Made by a program: the position numbers and the translations under genes. This document shows, piece after piece, positions 14,822 through 25,982 of a stretch of 64,000 nt of DNA; within the stretch, counting starts at the first letter, position 1; the number at the start of each line of letters is the position of its first letter. Below the pieces are notes generated by a model, which saw only the letters and a list, made by a program, of their open reading frames with translations, was not told where the DNA came from and did no database searches. Source of the stretch: Tetrahymena elliotti 4EA (lineage: Eukaryota > Ciliophora > Oligohymenophorea > Hymenostomatida > Tetrahymenidae). The stretch lies in contig JH720313.1 of the NCBI GenBank assembly GCA_000231825.2, positions 340,823 to 404,822 on the forward strand, read 5' to 3'.

Positions 14822-14841
14822 ACAAACAAACAAACAAACAA
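14822..14841. repeat. (ACAA)n simple repeat at gap edge
   Basis: Five copies of acaa directly after the N run. The true length is unknown because the repeat abuts the gap. Confidence 0.85.
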
Positions 14842-16326
14842 TTAATAATGTAATGTTGAATATATAAAATAACTAATTCTTACTATATTTCTCATTTGTT
14901 CTTATGTTAATATATATAATTTTATAACCTTTCATGTAAATAAATTTTTAATCTTTAAATATTACTTTAGAAATAATCTTTAAAACATTTTTTACAAATT
15001 CATAAATTGACTATGAGCTAAAAAAGATATTTATTTTGATTTTTCTTAAATTTGTGATTTCTTCTTTATTTAACAAAATTAATCAAAAAATTCTTAAAAA
15101 AATGTTAATTTTCTCATGAATAAAAAAATAATCAAAATAGTATTTACATTTCACTAATACTTTTTCATTCTTCTTTATCTTGTTTCTTATTTTATTTATA
15201 TTTCTTATTTTTCTTTACATTTTATTTTTCTTTATATTTTATTATTTGTTTTTTTATTTATTTATTTATCTATTTATTTTTTTTAAATATTTAATATTAT
15301 TTATTCTTTGTTAAATTCTTCATCAAAAATCAATAATCAGTAAGCAATTCAGAGTCCAGGAGAGAAATCAAGCATTTTAAATATAATTTAATAAAATTTT
15401 AAAAATAATTGGAGAGAAAATTGGTTTTTTATTTTAAATTTGGTTATGGTTCGCTTTTGACAATCCAATTGCTTTTTATGGCAATTAATAAGAAGGAATA
15501 TTTGTTATACTAGATTTGGCAATTTGGCTGGAATATTTTAAAAACTTAATGGGTATCGTTAGTTGAGGGTGAGTTTAAATGAAATAGTAATTTATTTTTT
15601 TATTTTAATGATGTGGATTAAATTACTTTTCATTTTCTCACTTAAAAATTTATTTGCCTACTTGTCATATCAAATATCCTGTCTTCTTTTTCTTATCTGA
15701 ATTTTAATTAAAAATATATTGTTTATTTTTTTTTATTTATTTATTACAAAATCCTTATGTCTAAAAAACTTTCTAAATAATTTATCTCATAATTTTTTCC
15801 TATCAATTTGATTTAAATTAGGAAGAAAATAATCCTTACTTCCTGTTACATATTAATATATCCTATTTTTCATATCACCTCATAATATAAATATATACAT
15901 ACATATTCAATTTAATATACTGTATTCATTAATATTTTGCTTTAAAATATCTTCTCTATTAAAAATATAAAACAATTTAATTTGTAGCTCTACACAAATT
16001 TAATCATATTTATTCAACTGGTGAAATAAAATTATTATTTTTGATCTTATAAAAATAAAATAGAATGTTTAAGGTATTTAAATAATTCTTATCTTCGTTT
16101 CAAATAATATTTTATTTTATTCATCTTTTAAGAAATAAATATTTTTATAAAATGTGTTTCTAAATTTTTATCATTTAAAAAAATAGTAAACTCTACGGTT
16201 CGTAAGAAAAATTAATATTTTTTGACTGGCTCTAACAGATAAACTCCAACTTAGGCATACAAGCCAAACCCATAAAGTTTTGATTTCTCAAATTAAAATA
16301 TAAGTCTTTAGTAACATTAGAGAAAT
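14842..16326. other. Intergenic spacer with one coding-like stretch
   Basis: Mostly AT-rich spacer. About 15335-15600 is less AT-rich and is open on both strands under the ciliate code (plus-strand frame includes FGYGSLLTIQLLFM). I could not link it to a start or splice sites. It may be an exon of the gene cut by the gap, a small RNA, or chance. Confidence 0.4.
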
Positions 16327-16767
16327 ATGAGTGCAAATACTTACCATAATGGAAACAACACTAGACCAATGAGTACTAATGATAACTAATAATTAAATAC
16401 TAGTTATACTCATAAATAAAATACACCAAGCAACAATAATTTTATGGGGATTCATTAAAATAATAATAATAATTACAGCTTTGATGCAAGCTTGTAAAAT
16501 GATATTGTTTATAATAGCTACAATATTAATAAAAACTAAAATAATTAATAAAATATTTTAAAATTAACACCCAATCAAATAGGATTTAATGGAAGTGTTC
16601 ATTAATCTCTAAATAATTTTAATAATTAAAACTATCAAAATAGTATATCTTCTAACTCTCCTCAAATATAATAATCAATTAGTTTTAATTCAAGAAATGC
16701 ATAATTAATAGATAGTCACTAACAGCCAACTTATCCTATAGAAGCATAAGTGCAATACATTAATTGA
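16327..16767 (+). CDS. Small N/Q-rich hypothetical protein
   Basis: Open frame of 146 codons from ATG to TGA, about one third Asn plus Gln (for example HQNNNNNYSF), with Ser, Tyr and Pro. No domain is recognised. The composition is that of low-complexity ciliate proteins rather than spacer, which would be dominated by Lys, Ile, Phe and Leu. It could be the first exon of a longer gene: a stretch at 17070-17200 is also coding-like, but no convincing junction was found. Confidence 0.5.
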
Positions 16768-17788
16768 AAAAAATTTAATTTGCAAATTTCATTGATATTT
16801 CTTAAATAACTAAGTAAACCCCAAAAATATTTAATAAAAAATTATTTTATGTAAGTAAATCTCTTTTGTAAAAAAAAAATAAAATTCAAATAAAAAAACA
16901 AAAATATTTTCAAATTTAAAAATAAAAGTTAATTTTAATTTTTTAAAATGGAAAAATAAATGGATAAATAGTTTAATAGATATTAAGAAATATATAATAA
17001 ATACAACTTTTGGCACATTTTAGTTAGATAAAAATCAATACTAATTAAATATAAATAATTGAAAAATATTATGAACAATTTTCAAAATAACACTTTAATA
17101 GAATAACAAGCTAAAGCTATCAAATAAAGTAAAAGAGTCACAAAACTAACAAAATTCTCAATAAGTTCAAAAATGCGCCAAAATTAAAACTTAAATAGAT
17201 ATAATTTTTTTTAAAATAAAATTTTAATTGATTTTATGAATTTTAATTATTTTATTATTTATTAAATCAAATTTTAAAATGATTTTAAAAAATTAATGAA
17301 AAATGAAATAAATTTATTAATAAAGTATTTAATTATGAAGGTAAATATTATAATTTAAATTGTTTAAAAGGGGAAAGATATCAAATATATATCTGAGTAA
17401 ATAATGTTAAAACACAATACAGAATAATTAATTGAATTTTTGAAAAGGAATGTTTGAAGAGATAACAAAAAATATAAATAAATATCTAAGAAAAATAAAT
17501 AAATAAATAATAAAAAATAAATATTTGACTAAGAAAGATTATTGAAGTTTTTAAATTTGTTTGTTTATTTGTTTATTTTCAAAAATACAAAAAAATTTAA
17601 AAAATAAATCGTGATAATAATGTTAATTAATAGAATGGAAAAATATCACAAAAAATAAAGGGAATATCTTTTTAGGAGATGAAAACCAAAAAATTAAAAT
17701 AAAAAAATAAATAAATTAAAAAATCAAAGAAAAACAAAAATAATCAAATAAATTATATAATTTTCAAGCAAAACAAAATATTATCAAA
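16768..17788. other. Intergenic spacer
   Basis: Very A-rich sequence leading into CCT3. 17070-17200 has a short open frame (MNNFQNNTLIEQQAKAIKQS) that may be a missed exon. Nothing else is seen. Confidence 0.45.
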
Positions 17789-20532
17789 ATGTTCTAAGGC
17801 GGTCACCAACCAATTATGGTTTTAAACCAAAACACTAAGAGAGAAAGTGGTAAGAAGGCTCAATTAGCTAACATTAGCGCTTCCAAGGTAATCAATTTAA
17901 TTTAAAGATTTCCCCTGATTCTCATTAAAATGTTGAAATCCATCTATTTAGTTTACCCTTGGTCCTTCATCCTTTTTTACAAGCATTTTTGATAATGATA
18001 AAATTTGTCATCATTGAATATTCAAAAAAAGCAAATTCGTGATTTGAAAAACCAGTTAAAAAAGCAATTTGTATCAAATGCACCAATAAAATTCTTCGCT
18101 TTTAACATTTTTGCAATGTCTTACCTTTCATTTTAATTAATTAGGCTGTCTCTGAAATCGTAACTTCTACTTTAGGTCCTCGTTCTATGCTTAAGATGTT
18201 ACTTGACCCTATGGTAACAAATAAACAATTTATTTTTAAAATATTTAAAAGCTAATAAGATAATCTGCTATTCTTCTATTCAACATAAGCAACAACAACA
18301 TGACTAATGAATAATTTAATATTAATTGGATGCAAAATGATAAAAAGTTAATTAAAGGCAAAATAAGAAGGGTTATAATCTAAAATAGATTCAATACCAA
18401 GCTGAATAGCATAATTATCAAATAGTCCTTTTGGTAATTTAAGCAGGCTATTATAATGTTAGCCAGATACTATTGTTAAGCATCAAGTGTTACAGAAGAA
18501 AAGCAGGATATCATACTTTATTGATCAAATACCTATGACAATAAACTCTAAGTTTAATCATTTTAATAAAATTTTAGGGAGGTATTGTTATGACTAATGA
18601 TGGTAACGCTATTTTAAGAGAAATCGACGTTAATCACCCTGCTGCTAAGTCCATGATTGAATTAGCCAGAGTCCAAGATGAAGAAGTTGGTGATGGTACT
18701 ACTTCAGTTATCATTATGGCTGGTGAAATGATGTCTGCTGCCAAGCCCTTCATTGAAAGAGATATTCACCCTTCCATCATCGTCTCTTCTTACTACAGAG
18801 CTTTGGAAGAATCCATTAAAAAAATCGAAGAACTTGCTGTTCCCATTGATATCAATGATGACGACAAGGTCAACAAGGTAAAAAATAAAACTTTATTTAA
18901 CATCATAAATATAAATGAAAACATGATTGCAAATAAATATTTCAAAAGCATAAAAAGACCTTTATAATAGATTAAGAAGAGTAAGAATTTCAATAGAAAA
19001 ATGTTTATTTGCAAGGATGTTTACTTATTATTATTCAAGCATAAAAAATATATTTTGATTAGATTAAGTTTTTGTGATGAAGAAAAGCAATTATATTTAC
19101 AAATTTTTATGATAAAATTAGGCTTTATCTTGCTGTATTGGTACTAAATTCACTTCCAGATGGGGTAAATTGATTACTGATTTGGCTCTTAAGGCTGTTA
19201 AAACTATCATGAGAGGTGGAAATCTCTAAAAGCTCAATCTCGAAATTAAGAGATACGCTAAGGTTGAAAAGATTCCTGGTGGTACTTTGGAAGACAGTGT
19301 TGTTTTGGATGGTGTTATGTTCAATAAAGATATTACTCACCCCAAGATGAGAAGATTAATTAAAAATCCCAGAGTTATTTTACTCGATTGCCCTCTTGAA
19401 TATAAGAAAGGTGAATCCATGACCAATCTTGAAATGATGAAGGAATCTGATATGTAAACAATTTTTAATTAAGCAGCTTTAGACATTTATTAAATTCTAA
19501 CTTTACTTAAAAAGGACTGATGCTTTACAATAAGAAATGGAAGAATTAGCTTTAATGTGCAACGATATTTTAAAACACAAGCCCGATGTTGTTATTACCG
19601 AAAAGGGTGTAAGTGACTTAGCTCAACATTATTTATTAAAGTAAAACGTCTCAGTTATCAGAAGAGTTAGAAAGACCGATAATAATAGAATTTCCAGAGT
19701 TTCTGGTGCTACTATTGTCAATAGACCTGAAGAAATTCAAGAATCTGATGTTGGTAAAAAGTGTGGTTTGTTCGAAGTTAAGTTAATTGGTGATGAATAT
19801 TTCACTTTTATGACCGAATGTGAAAATCCTGAAGCTTGCTCTATTATTTTAAGAGGTGCTTCTAAGGATGTCCTCAATGAAATGGAAAGAAATCTCCACG
19901 ATTGCTTGGCTGTCGCTAAGAACATTTTTGTCAATCCTAAGCTCGTTCCCGGTGGTGGTGCTATTGAAATGGAAGTCTCTTCTCACTTAGAAAAGATCTC
20001 CTCTTCTATTGAAGGTCTCCACTAACTTCCCTTCAGAGCTGGTAAATTTCTTTCAAAATTTAACTCAAAAACTTAATTGTTTTTTTGCAAATAATAATCG
20101 AATTTATTTAATAAAAATAGTTGCTTATGCTTTGGAAGCCATCCCCAAGACTTTGGCTCTTAACTGCGGTGTTGATGTCGTTAGAACCATCACTGAATTG
20201 AGAGCTAAGCATAATTAAGAAGGCAATAAATTTATTGGTATTGAAGGTAACACTGGTAAAATCACTGATATGGCTGAAGCTAATGTCTGGGAACCAATTT
20301 CCGTTAAGCTCTAAGTTTATAAGACTGCTATTGAATCTGCTTGTATGCTTCTCCGTATAGATGATGTTGTTTCTGGTCTTAAGAAGCAAAAGGTCTCCAA
20401 GGGTGGTGCCACTGTTACTGATGGTCAAGGTCAAGAAATTCCTGAAACCGTAATTCATTTAAAATATATGAAATAATATTAAAACTAAAAATTATTCAAA
20501 TAAAATAGTTTGGTGATGCCAGAGATGGTTGA
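17789..20532 (+). CDS. CCT3: T-complex protein 1 subunit gamma (CCT3)
   Basis: Seven exons: 17789-17887, 18145-18213, 18578-18877, 19122-19453, 19515-20041, 20121-20449 and 20509-20532. Phases agree throughout and give 559 aa, the usual length. This is a subunit of the cytosolic CCT/TRiC chaperonin, which folds actin and tubulin with ATP. Signatures include VLNQNTKRESGKKAQLANI at the N-terminus, LDPMGGIVMTNDGNAILR and GDGTT (ATP site), RKTDNNR, and VPGGGAIEME. The gamma-type NTKRESG motif separates it from other CCT subunits. Codon use is richer in G/C-ending codons (AAG, ATC, CTC, GGT, GCT) than its neighbours, as expected for a highly expressed gene. The last exon is only eight codons (FGDARDG plus stop). 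Confidence 0.97.
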
Positions 20533-21404
20533 ATAATGTAATAATAATGAACAAACAAATTAAAATAAAACCAAAAAAATTAACTCATATATTTCCAATA
20601 AAAAATTAATATATAATTTTCACAACAAAAGTTTTAATTGTATGATTTAAGTATTATTAATTATATAGTATGGTTAAAAATATTTTAATTCTATTACATA
20701 CAATCCTAATTTTTATATTCCATTCATTTTAATTCCTAAATAAATTCAATTAAATTATGTTTTGTTTCCAAAGAGTTAATTTGACTTTTTATCCACTAAA
20801 AGAAATTCTAAAAAATATTCAAATAAATTCAATTTATACTTGAAAAGTTCATTTATTTTAAGATAATAATAATAAGAATGAATGTATCATCATATAATTA
20901 ATTTAGAAAATTAGTACAACAAATAATCTAAAGACTAGTCCCTCAATATTAATATTTTTAATAAAAATAAAAAATTGAAATTAATTTGAAGAAAAATTCA
21001 TAATATTTTCTTTATTGTTTTAAATCATCAAAAAATAGTTAATTTAACAAATAAATAAGAAACTCTATAAGTATCCATTAAATCAAATTACAGCAAATGA
21101 CTGAATGAGTTAATAATCTTGAAGACTATGAGTAGATGCATTTTTTTATTATTCGATGTAAAAAGAAATTGTAAATTATTTAGTCTCATATTTAATAAGG
21201 AGATGGAAATAATTTTTTTAAAATAAGTATTGCATGAATTAATTAAGGTTAAATTTTTTTCAGGATTATTTTTTTTATTTTTACAAATTTAATAAAATAT
21301 TTTTTTTAATAAAGAAACTATTTTTCCAAATGGCTTTTTTAAATCAAAAAAATATATAAATTAAAGCAAAGAAAAAATAACTTTTTTTAATCATATCATT
21401 TATC
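20533..21404. other. Intergenic spacer
   Basis: AT-rich region between the convergent ends of CCT3 and the pseudogene fragment. No signal is seen. Confidence 0.5.
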
Positions 21405-22065
21405 CTTCTGTAAATTTTCAATTTTTGATAGATTTATATGCCAAACACATATTACTAGTCTTTATCATTATTGATAATTCTTGTTCATTTGCTTGTGTAA
21501 TATTATTACCATGGTAGTCAGCAATTTAGAAGAATTTTTTGTTTAAACAAAATTAAATTTCTAAATTTCTCATGGTGGCTGATCTATTTACAGAGCCATC
21601 ATTTCCTTTTTTGTTGAAAGTAAAACTATTAGTACCATGGTTTGAAAAGAATAAACAAGGATTTGGTGAAGAACTATAAAGTCATTATTCATCACATTTA
21701 GATTTTTATAGAATACTTATTGCTATTTTATAGTTGAATTATTCAGTAATAAAAGGCTTAATTTTTATTAACAAAGAATATTTTCTATGTAGATTTATTA
21801 CTAAATTATTAAAAAATTAAACACTTAGCGAAGTATCTTTTGAGTTTATTTTAACTAATCCATCTACACTTCTTGTTATGATTTAATTTGTTTAACTATA
21901 ACTATCTTTTTATGATTTAGTAAATTAGCATTTTTCAGATATGTCAATTTTCTACATAAATTCTATCATTAGTTTGCTCAAATTTGATAACTCTTTATTA
22001 TTAAATTAATTTTATTAATGTTAATATTCTCTAATTTATTTTCAGCCTTAATTTTTAGGTCTTTA
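21405..22065 (-). pseudogene. Truncated, stop-containing copy of the B-box-like gene
   Basis: This aligns with the C-terminal third of the intact gene at 22873-24501. Shared blocks include QTNQII, the SKC motif, LFFSNHxxNxF, MRxLExQFCL and FFQIADxxGNN. The Trp of the intact copy's QWL motif is replaced by TGA (near 21682), and a second TGA closes a shifted frame near the 3' end. Other TGA codons break the frame around 21950-21995. The 5' two thirds, with the zinc-binding N-terminus, are missing. It is a decaying tandem duplicate. Confidence 0.75.
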
Positions 22066-22872
22066 AAATATTAAATTAATTATTTTGATCAATAAAGTTT
22101 TTGAAATTTTTTATTTAAATAAAAATTGGTTATCAATAAAAGAATTTATAAAAATTAAATTATTTATGAAATATTTCTTTAAAAAGAAAGAATTTTAATT
22201 AGACATGATGAATTTATCATTTAATATTTTTTTCAAAAAAGTGTCTAATAGGAGAAAATAATTTTAAAATTATCTTTATTATTTGAAAATTTACAAATTT
22301 AATTCCTTACTCATTTATTTTAGCATATTCTAATTTAAAATTATAAAATCAGTTTGAGAGATAAAAATGTAAAGGCAAAAATACAAAATAAAAGATTACT
22401 TTGTTTGAACATTTTTTATTTTTGAGTTCTTTTCATAATTAATACAAAAAATTTTTAATAATCATTGAAACAAATATTTTTCTTATTTTGATACTTTTAG
22501 ATTATTTTAAATAAATTAAAAGTCTATTATTTACACTAAGTAGATTAGAAATTCGAGAACAATCATCAGAAGTATTAAAGGTGTAGAAAATGTATTGATT
22601 TATTAAAATTTTGAGAAAAAAATAAATGTCTTTGTGGAAAAAAAAAATTTTTTTGACTATTTGAAAATATTCTGAAAAGATAATTCTTGACTTTTATTTA
22701 TTAGACAAATTTTAATTCAAGGAAAATAAAAGAATTTTATTGGTATTAAATAAAAAAGAGAAGATCTATTTTTTATTGTTTTTAAGTAGAAATGGTATAT
22801 TTAGTCTACACAAGCAGAATATTTTTTTATATTATTTTATAGATTATTATTTTAGGTTTGCTAATAATTACA
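22066..22872. other. Intergenic spacer
   Basis: AT-rich region between the two tandem copies. No intact coding sequence is seen. The missing 5' part of the pseudogene is not recognisable here. Confidence 0.5.
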
Positions 22873-24501
22873 TCAAATTTTTGGGAATCCTTCAATAAAT
22901 TTCAAAACTTTTATAGACTTGATTGAGTAATGTTCAATACCAAACACATATTCTTAATTAGGTTAATATCTAACCATCTCTTCTTCTTTTGCTTAAGAAA
23001 TATTATTTTTGCCAGGGAAGTCTGCTATTTGGAAAAACTTATCTTTTAAACAGAACTAAACTTCTAATTTTCTCATCTATTCAGATCGCCTTATTTCATT
23101 ATTATTTATTAACTTACCTTTTTTACAAAGATTAAATTTATTACTGTTATGATTAGAAAAGAATAAGTCAGAATTAGCTGCATTATCTTAATCAAGCCAC
23201 TGATAATTACATTTAGATTTTTAAATAACTCCAATGGCTATTTTATAGCTCTCTTCTTCTCCAATAAAAGGTTTAAATTCAAATTAAATTGTATATTTTT
23301 TTGCTGGGTCAATAGCTTTTTCTGTAAAGAATTATACCATGAGTTACTAGCTGATTTACTTTATTTTGGTTAATCCTAGTTTGCTTTTCTTAATAATTTA
23401 ATTTGTTTGGCTACAATTATCTTTTAGCGATTTTATAAATTAATATTTTTCTATGACATCGAATTCATACTCATGTAGAAGCATTAATTCATTCAAGGTT
23501 GATTGCTATTTTTTATTAAATTATTCTGCCTAACTTTAGTATTCCTTGGATAGTTTTTCAATTGACTAAAATATATCATAATTATGCTCCCTCAATTTTT
23601 CTTTGTCTAAAAGATTAACTTATTAGTTCTTTTGAATCTAATACTAAATAGTCTAGAGAATAAATTCAAACTATGGATTTTATAAATTGGTAAACTTCAA
23701 TTCTTTAAAATTTGGATATTCTTAAACAAATGTAGATGTGCATTAAGTGAGATAATCTTTAAATTCATCTAAAATTTTATTTTGATTTTCTACAACTTGC
23801 TTCTTATCTTTTTTGCCATCTTTGTTTAAAAGAAAGTGCTTGATCAGCTTAATATTTTTGAATAGTTACTTTTCAATAAGCTTAGGAAATTTTAATTGTA
23901 GGAATTTCTAACTCTCTTCAAATTTGTTAATTTATTCTTCAAGAATCTCTTGGTTTTACTTTCTATTCTCATATGATTTTTGGATAATATTTTCTATTTC
24001 CTACAAGCCTTAAATGTTACCATCATTGATTAGCTATATTGATTGTTAAAAACTATTTTTTAATGATATTCTGTTATATGTTTCTATTAATTTTCTATAA
24101 GACCCTATGTTGTCTTCTAAAGAGTTCATCACTGCTTTTTTCATTTTTATCATTTTTTGGTTTATTCTATAGAGTAAACTGTCTATAAAGTTTTCAATTA
24201 TTTAGTAATTATCTTCTTATTCTTCGTTTTTTCCATTTATTATTTTCTATAATTTTAAGAGAATGCTTTTATCATCAACAATGGGCCAATTACTTAAAAC
24301 TTCTTATTCTTTCAACTCACTAATGTCAGCATAAAATAATAAATCTTCCCCTTACAAGCGTTTGGTAGTAATACATCTTGGACAAAAAGCAGTTTGGCTA
24401 GAATCTGAAGATAAATTCGTATTAAAATAATAAAGGGGATACCCTTTATGTATTTTACATTTGATAGCTTAATTTTATTAATTTTCTTCGAGTTATATCA
24501 T
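22873..24501 (-). CDS. B-box/TRIM-like zinc-binding coiled-coil protein
   Basis: A single-exon frame of 542 aa, ATG to TGA. Residues 14-43 hold CKIH...FCPRC, a B-box-like zinc-binding arrangement common in ciliate TRIM-like families. The middle, about 100-390, is rich in Glu, Lys, Gln, Leu and Ile and should form coiled coils. The C-terminal 150 residues look globular and beta-rich (KYTIQFEFKPFIGEEESYK ... SDLFFSNHNS), in the position where TRIM proteins carry a substrate-binding SPRY-like domain; I cannot confirm SPRY. There is no RING, so ligase activity is not implied. A decayed copy of its C-terminus lies immediately downstream at 21405-22065. Confidence 0.8.
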
Positions 24502-25982
24502 TATTTAATAAAAAAAAAAGCAGATTATTTCTTATTTTTATAAAATTAATATTTGCTTTTAGAAATTAAATAATACATTTATCAATCAAAATTCCTATTA
24601 GAATAATTAAAACACTTTTATATTCTAAATTAATTAAAGAAGGACAAATCTTTTATTTCTAAGAATTTGATAAAAAATTAATAAGGAATCTATTTGTAGA
24701 GTTTTTTAACAAAGAGTAAAATTTTGAAAAGTATTATTTTTATAAGAATAATTACTTCATTCATAAACAACACTTTAATCACTCTTCATTTTTTCATTAT
24801 TTGCAAAAAATTTCATTTGCAAGTTCAAAGTCTTTTAAAATAATATTTTCTCTATTTAAATTAAAAGACATAATTAAATTTAAAAAAAACAAATAGCAAA
24901 AAATGAAGGCTTTCTGATCAAAGCTGCATCTTAAAAATAGGAGCTTATTTTTTTTCTAGAGTCGATTTAACTATTTCCTAATAATTGATAAAAAATAGCT
25001 CCACCAATTTATTATGATTTTAATAAAATTTACTTTAATTATGAAAGGAACAATGTTTTTTGGATTAAGATTTGAAAAGTATGATCCTCATCTTCCATTA
25101 ATTGAATTACTATTTTCAAAGCAAAAGCTAGCTTATACTAAGATTAATGCTATATCTTGCTTTTTCTATCATTTAAATTAATTATTGTTTTATATTTTAA
25201 GTTATTTACTGTATATAATCTTTGTAATCCATTAAAAATATATTATTATCAACTTATAAACATTTTTTGCTTTTTTAAAATCAAGCTTATGTCTTAAGTT
25301 TTAGTTAAAATTTATAAGAAATTGAACCATTAACATTTTAGAGATCTTAAATCTATGTAATATAATTAATATGAAAATGCTAAAGATATTGATATTTTTA
25401 ATAATCCATTGCAGTTAAGAAGCAATTATTTTAAATTTAAAAAATTTTTTTATGAATTAAGCTCCAATTAATAATACTAAGTTATAAATTCATAATTAAT
25501 AAGGAATTCCTTAATTATATTTGATCTTTTGTTCATACAAACCAATTAACTAGATTTTAATTAAGAAAATTAAATAGCTTTCATTCTTAACATTGCTTCT
25601 TCACTTGAATAAACTACTATTTGATAAAAATTAAAGCATTTTTTTTCAGATAAACAATTAATAAACTTAAAAACTATTGAGTTAATTGATTTATATTTTT
25701 TTATTTGTATCTATTTATTTGAATGCTTTTGATTTAAATTAAAGAAATAAGTTATCACAAAGTGACAGAGGATAAAAAGGTAATAGGATAAATTAGAATG
25801 AAATAAAATAGATAGCATTCTCAAATTTAAAGAAATAATTTTGAAAGATAGAAAAATAATTAATAGACTAGACTGTATGTATATATAATAATATGGTTAT
25901 TATCAAGAATATGTATTAAAATTAATAATATTCTTATTCTCAAGTAAAATTTTGTAATTTATTTAATGGAACATATTTATTT
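24502..25982. other. Intergenic spacer
   Basis: 1.5 kb of AT-rich DNA upstream of the B-box-like gene. I see no gene, repeat family or RNA. Confidence 0.5.

Noticed and set aside
18793..19014. Minus-strand open frame overlapping CCT3
   Set aside because: It covers the end of CCT3 exon 3 and intron 3, has no independent support and is a shadow.
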